Assembly (NCBI GenBank): GCA_028065135.1
Contig: JAPTWR010000001.1
Coordinates: 1-14,490, forward strand
Source: Acidithiobacillus sp.
GTDB taxonomy: Bacteria; Pseudomonadota; Gammaproteobacteria; Acidithiobacillales; Acidithiobacillaceae
Reading direction: 5' to 3'
Length of the DNA: 14,490 nucleotides
Made by a program: the position numbers and the translations under genes. The notes under the pieces were generated by a model. The model saw nothing but the letters and a program-made list of their open reading frames with translations, was not told the origin of the DNA and made no database searches. Numbering within the stretch: position 1 is the stretch's first letter; each line of letters starts with the position of its first letter. Below, one piece after another: positions 5,604 through 14,254 of this stretch.

Positions 5604-6791
5604 TTAGCGCTTGGCCAGCTTGATTCGATACAATGTGCCCGCATCACTGAAGGCAAGAATCTGGCCATTTCCCAGGCAGACAGGCGTACTCTGAATACCG
5701 CTGTCGGACAGTCGCGTCTGGCCGACCCGGTGTCCCGTCTGCGGATCAACGACATAGAGATATCCGGCATTATCCGTCGCCAGCAAGTCACTGCCACACA
5801 GGCCAAAACCGGTTATATAGTGCCCACTCAGGCGGTCATTGCGCCAAAGCACATCGCCGGAGTTGAGGTCTACGGAGGATATCCGCCCGTCGGCATCGGC
5901 GACGAAGAGATGGCCATCGTCCAGTACGGGGGTCTGGTAGACGGACATCGGCACACTCCAGTTCTGGGTACCGCCTTGTAACGCATAAGCGGCCAGATTC
6001 CCCTGATAGGCAGCGGCGATGACCTGATCCTTCGCGATCACCGGGCGCGCGGCCACATCTACCATGCGAGCCAATTCATTACTGCCATGCGGTATGGCGA
6101 CCTGCTCCCGCCAGAGCTCCGCACCGGACGACAAACTCAGCGCCACCACCGTTCCATCGGCAAAACCGGCATACACCACGCCGTCATGCACCGTAGGCGT
6201 AGCCACGGTGCGCAGGATGAGGGACGGCTCATTCATGGAGAATGTCCATTGCACCTTGCCATCTTTAGGATCGAGTGCCCAAAGATGACCATCCGCCGTC
6301 TGCACCAAAAGATGTCCGTCCACGGCGACCACTGGCGTGAGCACCTCGGAACTCAGCTGTATAGCCCAGAGCTTGTGCCCGTCTTTGGCGGTCAACGCAT
6401 ACACTTTCCCCGCATCGGTCCCCGCATAAACCACGCCGCCTGCCAGCGTCGGGCCACGCGCCGTTCTGCCATCCAGGCTACGCATCCACATCTGGTGACC
6501 GCTATCCGTCATGCTGATCAGATGACCAGAAGCATCGGCGACCACCACCTGTCCTTGGCCATGCGCGACCAGCGTTCCCTGATACGGATCAACTTGCCAT
6601 ATACCATACAGACGGGACTGCCATTCGGTGGAAAAAGATACCTTATCCTGCCCCTTGGTGATGGGCGGAGGTGCCTTGGGGGATGGGGTGGAATGGAACC
6701 AGGACGTGATGCCACAGCCGTTCAGCAAGATCGCCAAAAAACCCAGCGCCACAGGGCGTCGGAAGGATGAAAGAGAAATTCGCAAGGTCAT
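5604..6791 (-). CDS. bamB: BamB, outer-membrane assembly lipoprotein (beta-propeller)
   Basis: BamB is a lipoprotein of the BAM complex, which inserts beta-barrel proteins into the outer membrane. The protein has 395 residues, close to E. coli BamB (392). A lipoprotein signal peptide ends in LLNGC, with Cys26 as the lipidated residue, and the next residues (GITSWF) lack the inner-membrane retention Asp. From about residue 70 on it has PQQ-like beta-propeller blades, seen as recurring units such as VVYAGTDAGKVYALTAKDGHKLW (split here only by position: 120-142), HLLVQTADGHLWALD (160-174), VVYAGFADGTVVAL (205-218), HLFVADADGRISSVDL (294-309) and YLYVVDPQTG (344-353). The ATG overlaps the TGA of yfgM (ATGA). 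The genomic order yfgM-bamB-der matches other gammaproteobacteria. Confidence 0.96.
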   Translation of the reverse strand: MTLRISLSSFRRPVALGFLAILLNGCGITSWFHSTPSPKAPPPITKGQDKVSFSTEWQSRLYGIWQVDPYQGTLVAHGQGQVVVADASGHLISMTDSGHQMWMRSLDGRTARGPTLAGGVVYAGTDAGKVYALTAKDGHKLWAIQLSSEVLTPVVAVDGHLLVQTADGHLWALDPKDGKVQWTFSMNEPSLILRTVATPTVHDGVVYAGFADGTVVALSLSSGAELWREQVAIPHGSNELARMVDVAARPVIAKDQVIAAAYQGNLAAYALQGGTQNWSVPMSVYQTPVLDDGHLFVADADGRISSVDLNSGDVLWRNDRLSGHYITGFGLCGSDLLATDNAGYLYVVDPQTGHRVGQTRLSDSGIQSTPVCLGNGQILAFSDAGTLYRIKLAKR

Positions 6792-7399
6792 GGTGCCACT
6801 CCAATGTTAGCCATCTTCATCTGCAGGTAACTGCGATAAGGATCAGCGGCTGGAAGCGCGACGATAGCCGACCGATAGGCCTGCATGGCTTTACCGTTTT
6901 GATGGAGTTCCACATAGGCATCCCCCTGGATTTCATCCTGCAGGGCGGCGAAGGCCACGTCCGTCGCCTTCAGTAAGTCCAGCGCTTTTTGTGCCTGTTT
7001 CTGCTTCAGATAAAGCCGGGCCAGACTGAGCTTCGCCATACTCTTCAGGCCCCTTGGGACGCTTCTGCTCTGGATGATGGTATTCAGATCTGTTTCCGCC
7101 GCGGGCATCTGATTGCTTTCACTGTCCATACGCGCCAAAAAAAAGTGGGCGAAAATGGCGTAGGGCGTGTGCCCATATTGATGCACCAGGGTGTCCGCAC
7201 TGGCGCGTGCCGTACTGACCTGCCCGGCGACGCTGGCACCCACCAGTTCGTTATACAGTACGGCAGCCCGCTGCACTTGATTACGCTGGTATTTTTCGTA
7301 GCCAAAAAACCCCAGTGCCGCGAGCAAGATAATAATGGTACCCGCAACAAGAGAGATCCGGTGGCGATAAAGGAATTCGGAGAGTTCTGGACCGGTCAC
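6788..7399 (-). CDS. yfgM: YfgM-family membrane-anchored tetratricopeptide protein
   Basis: This 203-residue protein has a short cytoplasmic N-terminus (MTGPELSEFLYRHR), one membrane helix at about 16-35, and a periplasmic Tol-Pal/TPR-like helical region to the end. Helix pairs can be seen at AIFAHFFLARMDSE (81-94), KLSLARLYLKQKQAQKALDLL (123-143) and DAYVELHQNGKAMQAYRSAI (160-179). E. coli YfgM (206 residues) is an inner-membrane protein associated with the SecYEG translocon and periplasmic chaperones, and this location directly before bamB is its conserved place. The start is GTG, overlapping the hisS TGA in GTGA, and the end overlaps bamB in ATGA, so it is coupled on both sides. The family assignment rests on topology, length and position. 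Confidence 0.88.
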   Translation of the reverse strand: MTGPELSEFLYRHRISLVAGTIIILLAALGFFGYEKYQRNQVQRAAVLYNELVGASVAGQVSTARASADTLVHQYGHTPYAIFAHFFLARMDSESNQMPAAETDLNTIIQSRSVPRGLKSMAKLSLARLYLKQKQAQKALDLLKATDVAFAALQDEIQGDAYVELHQNGKAMQAYRSAIVALPAADPYRSYLQMKMANIGVAP

Positions 7400-8715
7400 G
7401 ATAAGGTTCTGACTGTAGCAAAATTGCGCACAGTATGGGGTGCAGGCTGCGGGAAATCAACGCCAAGACTACGCAGTCCTTCATGCAAAGCGTCAAGATC
7501 GCCCTGCCAACGGCCCTCTCCCGCCTGTTCCTTAAGGATCAGCGTCTCACCGGCGAGTTGCCCCGCGCCGATAACGGCCTGAAATCTGGCACGGGAACGC
7601 TCCGCCTGCTTCATGAGCGTCTTGAAAGTGGCGGGGCCACTGGTGACCACGGAGATACCCCCGTCTCGCAACCGCTCGGCGATTTGCCACGCAGGAGCAA
7701 CCGCGGCATCCTCCAGAGCGCCAATAAACAGCAAAGGAGCAGCGGCTTTTGCCACCCGCCCCTGCAGCGCTTGCAAAGCGAGCAATCTTTCAAGCCCTAC
7801 GGCAAATCCGATCGCCGCCGTCTCAGCACCACCCAACTGCGCGACCAAACCGTCATAACGACCACCGGCCAGTACCGTGCCTTGCGCGCCCAGCGCATCC
7901 GTCACCCATTCGAAGACCGTGCGGTTGTAGTAATCCAGCCCGCGTACGAGGCTATGGTTGACCTGGTAAGGGATATCAAGCGCTGTCAGCAGCGACTGCA
8001 ACAGGGCGAAATGTGCTGCAGAGTCTTCGTCCAAATGGTCCGCCAGATGCGGGGCCATGCGTGCGATGTCCTGACAGGCGGGTACTTTGCAGTCAAGCAC
8101 GCGGAGCGGGTTGCGCTCCATACGCTCCCGACAGTCGGCGCAGAGCTCCGCCCGGCGCGGGCGCAGATAATCCAGGAGCATGCTTCTGTAGTGGGCACGC
8201 GCCGCCGGGCTTCCCAGCGAGTTGATCTGCAGCGCAGCGGTAACGCCAGCCGTCCGCAAAATTCGCGCCGATAGGGCGATCACCTCGGCATCGGTGCTCG
8301 CCGCAGGCAGCCCGAAGACCTCCACACCCAGTTGGTGAAACTGCCGGTAGCGTCCTTTCTGCGGACGCTCATGGCGAAACATCGGCCCCATATAATAATA
8401 ACGCGGGGTCTGACCGCGCATGCTCTGCGTTTGGATGGCGGCACGCACGCACCCCGCCGTCCCCTCCGGCCGCAGGGTGAGACTATCTCCATTGCGGTCG
8501 TCAAAGGTATACATCTCCTTCTGGACGATATCGGTCACATCGCCAATAGCGCGGGCAAACAGTTCCGTCGATTCCAGGAGCGGCAAACGCACTTCGCCGT
8601 AGTCGTAGAGCGCCAGCAATGTCCGCAGGTCACCTTCCAACGCCTGCCAACCCGCGCTCTCTTCCGGAAAAATGTCATTCATACCACGTACGGCCTGCAA
8701 CACTTTACCCGCCAT
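7396..8715 (-). CDS. hisS: Histidyl-tRNA synthetase
   Basis: HisS is a class II aminoacyl-tRNA synthetase that charges tRNA-His with histidine in the cytoplasm. The protein has 439 residues (E. coli 424). The N-terminal motif is AVRGMNDIFPEES (8-20). Motif 2 covers LTLRPEGTA (79-87) through FRHERPQKGRYRQFHQLGVE (113-132). The histidine-specific signature is LVRGLDYY (257-264), and motif 3 is GFAVGLERLLA (303-313). The anticodon-binding domain occupies about 325-425. The tail is about 15 residues longer than usual and overlaps the start of yfgM by four bases. The gene begins 32 bases after ispG, with only a weak GGGAA ribosome binding site. Confidence 0.97.
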   Translation of the reverse strand: MAGKVLQAVRGMNDIFPEESAGWQALEGDLRTLLALYDYGEVRLPLLESTELFARAIGDVTDIVQKEMYTFDDRNGDSLTLRPEGTAGCVRAAIQTQSMRGQTPRYYYMGPMFRHERPQKGRYRQFHQLGVEVFGLPAASTDAEVIALSARILRTAGVTAALQINSLGSPAARAHYRSMLLDYLRPRRAELCADCRERMERNPLRVLDCKVPACQDIARMAPHLADHLDEDSAAHFALLQSLLTALDIPYQVNHSLVRGLDYYNRTVFEWVTDALGAQGTVLAGGRYDGLVAQLGGAETAAIGFAVGLERLLALQALQGRVAKAAAPLLFIGALEDAAVAPAWQIAERLRDGGISVVTSGPATFKTLMKQAERSRARFQAVIGAGQLAGETLILKEQAGEGRWQGDLDALHEGLRSLGVDFPQPAPHTVRNFATVRTLS

Positions 8716-8747
8716 GCATGTTCCCGGTTTGCAGCGCAGGAAGAGGC

Positions 8748-9848
8748 TCAGGCGTCATGTCGCGCTGCCTGCCGCTCGGCGATTTCCGCCCGAATCCGCT
8801 TTTCCAGTATATCGACGATATCGATATTCTCCACCCGCTCGACCTGCTTGCCACGATAGTAGAGAATGCTGCGTTTATCCCCACCCGCCAAGCCGATATC
8901 CGCCTCCTTCGCTTCGCCGATACCATTCACCACGCAGCCGATCACCGAAACATCCATGGGTTCGAGGATATCTTCCAGACGCGCCTCCAAGGCATTGATG
9001 GTGGTAATGACGTCAAACTCCTGGCGGGAACAGGATGGACAGGCGATGAGATTAATCCCTTTCTGACGCAAGTGCAGGCTCTTCAAAATATCGAAGCCGA
9101 CGCGAATTTCCTCGACGGGGTCCGCCGCGAGGGAAATCCGGATCGTATCGCCGATGCCGTCGCGCAGAAGCAGACCAAGCCCGATGGCGGATTTGACGGT
9201 GCCCGAGCGCAGACCGCCGGCTTCGGTGATACCCAGGTGCAGCGGGTAATCCACCTTTTCCGAGAGCAGCCGGTAAGCGCTCACGGCAAGATAAATATCG
9301 GAGGCCTTGACACTGATTTTCACATCATGAAAATTCAATTCGTCGAGAATACTCACATGGCGCAAGGCAGACTCCACCAATGCCTCCGCCGTGGGCTCCC
9401 CGTATTTTTCCTGGATATCCTTTTCCAAGGACCCGGCATTGACCCCGATACGGATGGGAATGCCCTTGTCCTTGGCCATTTCCACCACCAGCCGCGTTTT
9501 ATCCAGAGAACCGATATTTCCGGGATTGATGCGCAGACCATCGACACCATCTACCATCACCTGCAAAGCAATACGGTGATCGAAGTGGATATCGGCGACC
9601 AGAGGGGTTTCCACCTGGGCGCGGATCGCCTTAAAGGCTTCCGCGGCATCCATGCTGGGTACGGACACCCGGACGATATCGGCGCCGACCGCTTCCAGAC
9701 GCCGGATTTGCGCGACCGTGGCGGCGACATCACGGGTCTCCGTATTGGTCATGCTTTGTACGCTAATGGGAGCGTCGCCGCCAATGGCTACGTTACCCAC
9801 GTGAATTTGCCGGGTCTTACGCCGTTTTATGGGAGATTCATGGTGCAT
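8748..9848 (-). CDS. ispG: IspG (GcpE), 4-hydroxy-3-methylbut-2-enyl diphosphate synthase
   Basis: IspG catalyses the sixth step of the MEP isoprenoid pathway, reducing methylerythritol cyclodiphosphate to HMBPP with a [4Fe-4S] cluster. The protein has 366 residues from the chosen ATG ([19 protein letters not shown]), near the E. coli length of 372. Cluster ligands are Cys270 and Cys273 (ACPSC), Cys305 (GCVVNG) and Glu312 (GEAKEADIG), the same numbering as in E. coli. The N-terminal TIM-barrel half includes [12 protein letters not shown] (29-40), VADIHFDH (84-91) and [10 protein letters not shown] (104-113). The longer frame to 9908 was rejected because the extra residues are unlike the family and lie inside rodZ. 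As chosen, the gene still overlaps the end of rodZ by 11 bases. Confidence 0.96.
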   Translation of the reverse strand: MHHESPIKRRKTRQIHVGNVAIGGDAPISVQSMTNTETRDVAATVAQIRRLEAVGADIVRVSVPSMDAAEAFKAIRAQVETPLVADIHFDHRIALQVMVDGVDGLRINPGNIGSLDKTRLVVEMAKDKGIPIRIGVNAGSLEKDIQEKYGEPTAEALVESALRHVSILDELNFHDVKISVKASDIYLAVSAYRLLSEKVDYPLHLGITEAGGLRSGTVKSAIGLGLLLRDGIGDTIRISLAADPVEEIRVGFDILKSLHLRQKGINLIACPSCSRQEFDVITTINALEARLEDILEPMDVSVIGCVVNGIGEAKEADIGLAGGDKRSILYYRGKQVERVENIDIVDILEKRIRAEIAERQAARHDA

Positions 9849-10821
9849 GGGAGGCCTCGCTGGAAACGGCCGCGGTGCTGGGTACCGCTGCCGGTGATGA
9901 AACCACACTCGCTATCGGCAGTGCGGAGGATGGCACCTGACTGTGGGTGACGGCCATAACATGGGCGCCACTGACAGAGGTACTGATGGTCGATGCGGTA
10001 CCAATCTGCAATCTGGCCACCCCCAGAGCGTTGGCGGGCAGTGGCGCTGGCTTACCATTATAGCTGATGACAACAGCACTGGCCTTGCCTACCAGGACAT
10101 GATAGGGCGGCGAGCCGGAATCGACGCGCAAGACATTGCCGCGACGTCCCAGGACAGCGAGCAGGGTTTTTCCGGAGGCGTCTTTGACCTGCACCCAACA
10201 GTCCGCGCTGAACTGGAACGTCAGCCCAGGACCAGTCGCTGCGGTCGCAAATTGGGTTACCCCAACCGGAACAGCAGATTGACCAGGCGCCACCGCCGAA
10301 GCCTGAGTCGCCGCATGCGGCGCCAGAACGACCGGTGATATGCTGGGTGCGGCGCTGACCGCCGGCGCAGAAACCGCCGGATGCTTCACCGCCGCCGGCG
10401 AAGCAGTCATGGTGACAGGCAAACTCTGCGCCTGCTGCTGACTCCAGAACCACCAGGCCGCCACAATAACGGCTATCATGACCAGTGCGGAGAACGTCAG
10501 CATGCGCCGACTATAATCCAGCAGCGGACCTTCACAGTTGGGCAGCACGTTTTCCGATGGGTGCAGCCCCGACCCCTCGTTGGAAGCATCATACGTCTTC
10601 AGAAGAGGTTCCGGATTCAATTCCAGCAGACGCGCATAATTCTTCAGAAAACCGCGTGCGAAAGCCGCACCGGGCAAGGCGGCGTAATTACCTTCTTCCA
10701 AATTCTTTACCTGTACTTCGGTAATACGCAATCGCTCGGCAACCTGGCGCAGGCTCCAGCCATGGGCTTCCCGCGCTGTCCGTAAGTCCTGGGAAATATC
10801 GTCTCCGGTTATCGGGTCCAT
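9838..10821 (-). CDS. rodZ: RodZ-like cell-shape protein
   Basis: RodZ links the MreB cytoskeleton to the inner membrane and helps set rod shape. The protein has 327 residues. A cytoplasmic helix-turn-helix domain of the HTH_25 type covers about 10-72 ([19 protein letters not shown], then [11 protein letters not shown] and [14 protein letters not shown]). One membrane helix is at about 107-126 (ending AAWWFW). A low-complexity Ala/Ser/Pro/Val-rich periplasmic linker runs from 137 to 195, and a DUF4115 domain from about 198 to 270 ([27 protein letters not shown]). A further Ser/Ala/Val-rich tail of about 55 residues follows, which is unusual. GAGGTGGTGGAG lies just before the ATG. The gene starts 12 bases after pilF and overlaps ispG by 11 bases. 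Confidence 0.9.
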   Translation of the reverse strand: MDPITGDDISQDLRTAREAHGWSLRQVAERLRITEVQVKNLEEGNYAALPGAAFARGFLKNYARLLELNPEPLLKTYDASNEGSGLHPSENVLPNCEGPLLDYSRRMLTFSALVMIAVIVAAWWFWSQQQAQSLPVTMTASPAAVKHPAVSAPAVSAAPSISPVVLAPHAATQASAVAPGQSAVPVGVTQFATAATGPGLTFQFSADCWVQVKDASGKTLLAVLGRRGNVLRVDSGSPPYHVLVGKASAVVISYNGKPAPLPANALGVARLQIGTASTISTSVSGAHVMAVTHSQVPSSALPIASVVSSPAAVPSTAAVSSEASHAP

Positions 10822-10833
10822 GGCTCCACCACC

Positions 10834-11676
10834 TCAACCATTTTGTAATAATAATTGCTGCGCCTGCTTGCCCGCCACAGAATAGGGTGATGCCGTCACG
10901 CAACGCTGCCAAAAAGACTGCGCCTGCGTTGTTCGCCCTTGTTGGGCGGCGATCCGCCCCGCCAACAAGAGCGCATCGGCATTATCGGGCTCCTGCGCCA
11001 AGACCACCCGCAAGTGATCGAAGGCGGCGTCTGCCTTACCCGCCTTAAAGTCCAGCTCGGCAAGCATCTGCAGGGCGGGCGGATAGTTGGGGACCAGATA
11101 GAGTGCCCGGTTCAGAGCGTCGCGCGCGGCCGACAAGTCCTTCAGCCCCGCGTAGGCTTGCGCAAGGTTGGTCCAGGCGAACTGCGGCGTACTATACAAA
11201 GGATCGGCCGTGGCCCGCCTTAACTCGACGAGAGCTTCCGCGTAGCTACCGGAATTGACGAGGAAAGCACCGTAGTTATTGAGATACTCTGGATTTTTTG
11301 GATCCATGGAGAGGGCCCGGCGAAAGGCTTTACGTGCCAGTTCCTTCTGCCGCAACTGCTCATACGCCAAGCCCATGATATTATAGGCGTCAGCGTAGTT
11401 GCGGTTATCGGCGATCGCCAACCGCAATTCACGGATCGCCTGCCGGGGATGACCATCCTGCAAATAAGCGCTACCGAGAGAGGTATAGATGCCTGCCTTG
11501 GCTTTATCGGTATTGGCGGGTGTCGGCTTGAAGCCTGAAGAGGCGGCGTTGGCCTTGTGTTCATGGGCGATAAACGCGGCCATTTGCTGCTCAGGCGTAG
11601 TCGCCTCATTGCCGCCAAAGAGCCCGCAACCATTCAGGAGAAGCACGCCCATACCCAGTCCCGCGAACCTTCTCAT
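10834..11676 (-). CDS. pilF: PilF/PilW, type IV pilus biogenesis lipoprotein with TPR repeats
   Basis: This outer-membrane lipoprotein is needed in type IV pilus systems to assemble the secretin (pilotin role). The protein has 280 residues, slightly longer than Pseudomonas PilF (about 250). The signal peptide ends in LLLNGC, with Cys17 as the lipidated residue. Tetratricopeptide repeats run from about residue 61: [20 protein letters not shown] (61-80), then [20 protein letters not shown] (95-114), [20 protein letters not shown] (129-148), [20 protein letters not shown] (165-184), and two weaker ones at about 200-255. The ATG overlaps the TGA of rlmN (ATGA). The order rlmN-pilF-rodZ-ispG-hisS is common in gammaproteobacteria that have type IV pili, which supports the name. 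Confidence 0.9.
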   Translation of the reverse strand: MRRFAGLGMGVLLLNGCGLFGGNEATTPEQQMAAFIAHEHKANAASSGFKPTPANTDKAKAGIYTSLGSAYLQDGHPRQAIRELRLAIADNRNYADAYNIMGLAYEQLRQKELARKAFRRALSMDPKNPEYLNNYGAFLVNSGSYAEALVELRRATADPLYSTPQFAWTNLAQAYAGLKDLSAARDALNRALYLVPNYPPALQMLAELDFKAGKADAAFDHLRVVLAQEPDNADALLLAGRIAAQQGRTTQAQSFWQRCVTASPYSVAGKQAQQLLLQNG

Positions 11677-12764
11677 GAATGCACCGCCAGGGGAATACTG
11701 CGCCGGCCATCACGCACCTGCCCGGCCAACTGGCCGCAGGCGGCGGCGATGTCATCGCCACGCGGTCGGCGCGTAACCGCCATCACGTCACCGCGCAGGA
11801 TAATGTCGCGGAAAGCATCGATGCGCGCCTGTGGCGACCTTTTATAATTTGAACCGGGAAAGGGATTAAAGGGGATTAAATTTACCATGGCGGGGATGTC
11901 CCGCAGTAAGCGGAGGAGTTCCCGGGCATGGCTGTCGGCATCATTGAGACCATCCAGCATCACATATTCGAAAGTGATACGGCGCCGGGGCGGCAGGGGG
12001 TAGCGGCGGCAGGCGGCGAGCAGTTCCGCCAGCGGATAGTGGCGGTTTACTGGCACGAGAATGTCGCGGATATCATCGCGGCTGGCATGCAAACTGATCG
12101 CGAGATTGACCGGGCTTTCCGTACCCAGCCGATCCATGCCCGGCACCACCCCCGCCGTGCTGACGGTAATGCGCCGCGCGCCCAAACCGTAGGCATAATC
12201 GTCGCGCAGCAAATCCAGCGCAGGTAATACATGACGCAAATTGAGTAACGGCTCACCCATACCCATGAACACCACGTTGGTGATGGCATTCAGGCCCAGC
12301 AAGCGGCGCGCCACGCGCACCTGGGCGATTATTTCGTGGGTTTCCAGGTTGCGGCTCAGCCCTTGCGCGCCGGTGGCGCAGAAACTGCATGCCAGCGAGC
12401 AGCCCACCTGGGAAGAAATGCACAGCGTGCCACGGTCCTCTTCAGGAATAAAAACCGTTTCGATCGCATTGCCATCAGGAAGCTTCAACAGCCATTTGCG
12501 GGTGCCATCCGCCGCCAGTTGATCAGCAATAATTTCCGGTTCATCCAGAATGGTCTCAGCGGCGAGTCGGGTGCGGAGGGCTTTGCTGATGTTACTCATG
12601 GCCGCGAAATCCGTCACCTGACGGGTATGCAGCCATTGCAAAATCTGGTTGGCGCGAAAGGGGGACTCTCCCCAGGTGCGCAGCAATCCGGCGAGGGACT
12701 GGCGATCCAGTCCCAGCAGGTGTGGCCATACGGCCTTGGTAACTACAGAAGAATCGCCTATCAT
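11673..12764 (-). CDS. rlmN: RlmN, dual-specificity 23S rRNA/tRNA adenine-C2 methyltransferase
   Basis: This radical-SAM methyltransferase makes 2-methyladenosine at 23S rRNA A2503 and in some tRNAs at position 37. The protein has 363 residues. The radical-SAM cluster motif C-x3-C-x3... is seen as GCSLACSFC with Cys122, Cys126 and Cys129. Other family motifs are [13 protein letters not shown] (163-175), the ISLHA strand (223-227) and the C-terminal AACGQL, where Cys343 corresponds to the cysteine that forms the methyl-carrier intermediate. The N-terminal accessory domain ([15 protein letters not shown], 36-50) is normal. All key residues are present, so it should be active. The ATG at 12764 directly follows the ndk stop codon. 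Confidence 0.97.
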   Translation of the reverse strand: MIGDSSVVTKAVWPHLLGLDRQSLAGLLRTWGESPFRANQILQWLHTRQVTDFAAMSNISKALRTRLAAETILDEPEIIADQLAADGTRKWLLKLPDGNAIETVFIPEEDRGTLCISSQVGCSLACSFCATGAQGLSRNLETHEIIAQVRVARRLLGLNAITNVVFMGMGEPLLNLRHVLPALDLLRDDYAYGLGARRITVSTAGVVPGMDRLGTESPVNLAISLHASRDDIRDILVPVNRHYPLAELLAACRRYPLPPRRRITFEYVMLDGLNDADSHARELLRLLRDIPAMVNLIPFNPFPGSNYKRSPQARIDAFRDIILRGDVMAVTRRPRGDDIAAACGQLAGQVRDGRRSIPLAVHS

Positions 12765-13190
12765 TCAGCGCGAAAAAATCTCCCGTTGGCCAAAAAAGTA
12801 GCCGATTTCCCATGCCGCGGTCTCAGCGCTGTCTGAGCCATGCACGGCGTTGGCATCGATGCTGTCGGCAAAGTCCGCACGAATCGTCCCCGCAGCGGCA
12901 TCTTTGGGGTTGGTCGCGCCCATCAGATCACGGTTTTTGGCGATGGCGCCCTCGCCCTCCAGCACCGTAACCACTACCGGGCCACTGCTCATGAAATCGC
13001 ACAGCTCGCCGTAAAACGGACGCGCTTTGTGTACTGCATAAAACCCTCCCGCCTCATCACGGCTGAGGTGCATCATCTTGGTGGCAGCGACACGCAGGCC
13101 CGCCTGTTCGAAACGGCCAAGAATGGCGCCGATGGCATTTTTCTGAACGGCGTCGGGTTTGATGATAGAAAGAGTACGCTCAACAGCCAT
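12765..13190 (-). CDS. ndk: Nucleoside diphosphate kinase
   Basis: Ndk transfers the terminal phosphate from ATP to other NDPs through a phosphohistidine and balances NTP and dNTP pools. The protein has 141 residues, normal for the family (E. coli 143). The N-terminus [14 protein letters not shown] is canonical. The active-site His117 lies in NAVHGSDS (114-121), and the nucleotide-binding [14 protein letters not shown] (91-104) is intact. I chose the ATG at 13190, which has a TGAGGA (13195-13200) ribosome binding site; a longer frame to 13283 would run over the promoter and matches nothing in the family. It abuts rlmN with no spacer. Confidence 0.98.
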   Translation of the reverse strand: MAVERTLSIIKPDAVQKNAIGAILGRFEQAGLRVAATKMMHLSRDEAGGFYAVHKARPFYGELCDFMSSGPVVVTVLEGEGAIAKNRDLMGATNPKDAAAGTIRADFADSIDANAVHGSDSAETAAWEIGYFFGQREIFSR

Positions 13191-13225
13191 AAATTCCTCA
13201 ATGGGGGTAAAATTAAAGTCGCCAT

Positions 13226-13254
13226 AGGCTAGCATTCTGCAGTTTCTCTGGCAA
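13226..13254 (-). promoter_or_regulatory. Probable sigma-70 promoter of the ndk operon
   Basis: On the minus strand TTGCCA (13254-13249, five of six matches to the -35 consensus) is followed by a 17-base spacer and TAGCCT (13231-13226). The -10 is weak, but a TG dinucleotide one base upstream makes it an extended -10. It lies in the only long gap (137 bases) of the right-hand gene block and would give a leader of about 30 bases before ndk. Confidence 0.5.
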
Positions 13255-13327
13255 TCCGGGGCGCATATCCGGGAAGCGATCAATTATCACGCCCGACGCA
13301 AAATATTCGGCATTGCGAGATCAACCC

Positions 13328-14254
13328 CTAACGGGCATTTTCCTGCTGAAAATCAGAGAAGGATTGTAACAACAGTGACGCCGGATCCCCCCGTGTGGGG
13401 TCAAGGTAACAATGCGCTGACTCCCTCTTAAACCAGGTATCCTGGCGCTTGGCCAGTTGGCGAGTCGCCGCCAGTGCCGCCTGATAGGCCTCTGCGGCAC
13501 CGTAGAGACCGTCATGCCAGGCGAAGTATTGGCGGTAACCCACGGCGCGCATGGCGGGCAATTCCGGCGCGTAGTGACGTTGGCGCAGGGATTCCAGTTC
13601 TTCCAAAAAACCCTCCGCCAGCATGGCATCAAGGCGCTGCGCGATGCGCTGATGTAACCAGGTCCGGGGCGGGCGCAGGATGATCTTATAGAGCGGACCG
13701 GGGAACGCTCCCTGCCAATGGCGATGAGCGCTGATCGAGGCGCCAGAACTCAGAATCATTTCCAGCGCGCGTTGAATGCGTTGCCGATCATGGGGGGCGA
13801 TAGCCGCAGCGGTTTCCGGATCCAGGGTCGCGAGGCGCTGGTGTAGTGCCGGCCACCCCGCCGTCTCTGCTGCCGCCACCAGACTCTGGCGCAGGGCGGG
13901 ATCGGCGGGGGGTAACGCATCAATACCACGCTCCAGCGCGCGGAAATACAGACCCGTGCCACCCACCAACAGCGGGATGCGATCGCGTTCCCGCGCCAGC
14001 GCAATGCAGCGCAGGGCATCTTCGCGAAACAGACCCGCCGAATAAGCTGCGTCGGGCTCCCGGATATCGACCAGTGCGTGCGGATATCGCTGGCGCAGAG
14101 TCGGGCTGGGTTTAGCGCTGCCGATATCAAAGTGGCGATACACCAGCAACGAGTCGACACTGATAATGTCTACCGGCAGCATATCGGCCAGACGCAAGGC
14201 CAGATCGGTCTTGCCACTGGCGGTCGGACCCATCAGAAAAATGGCGGGAATCAT
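13328..14254 (-). CDS. miaA: MiaA, tRNA dimethylallyltransferase
   Basis: MiaA transfers a dimethylallyl group to N6 of adenosine 37 in tRNAs that read codons starting with U. The protein has 308 residues (E. coli 316). The P-loop GPTASGKT is at 9-16, followed by [18 protein letters not shown] (32-49) with Asp34 and Ser35 for tRNA and substrate binding, [13 protein letters not shown] (95-107) with the conserved Thr100, and RAVGYRQYF near the C-terminal third. I chose the ATG at 14254 because [16 protein letters not shown] is the normal N-terminus; it overlaps the TGA of mutL (ATGA). The longer frame to 14326 lies inside mutL and adds unrelated residues. No hfq follows, unlike in many gammaproteobacteria. 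Confidence 0.96.
   Translation of the reverse strand: MIPAIFLMGPTASGKTDLALRLADMLPVDIISVDSLLVYRHFDIGSAKPSPTLRQRYPHALVDIREPDAAYSAGLFREDALRCIALARERDRIPLLVGGTGLYFRALERGIDALPPADPALRQSLVAAAETAGWPALHQRLATLDPETAAAIAPHDRQRIQRALEMILSSGASISAHRHWQGAFPGPLYKIILRPPRTWLHQRIAQRLDAMLAEGFLEELESLRQRHYAPELPAMRAVGYRQYFAWHDGLYGAAEAYQAALAATRQLAKRQDTWFKRESAHCYLDPTRGDPASLLLQSFSDFQQENAR

Noticed and set aside
5594..5806. A longer N-terminus for Der with 71 extra residues
   Set aside because: The extra part lies inside bamB, is unlike any Der, and a normal start with a ribosome binding site exists at 5593.
7435..8274. A 279-codon open frame on the plus strand opposite hisS
   Set aside because: It is antisense to a complete hisS, has no recognisable domain and no ribosome binding site that stands out.
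8619..9950. A 443-codon open frame on the plus strand opposite hisS and ispG
   Set aside because: It lies antisense to two certain genes whose full lengths are conserved. Its translation shows no domain and is rich in His, Arg and Gln, as expected from the reverse of GC-biased codons.
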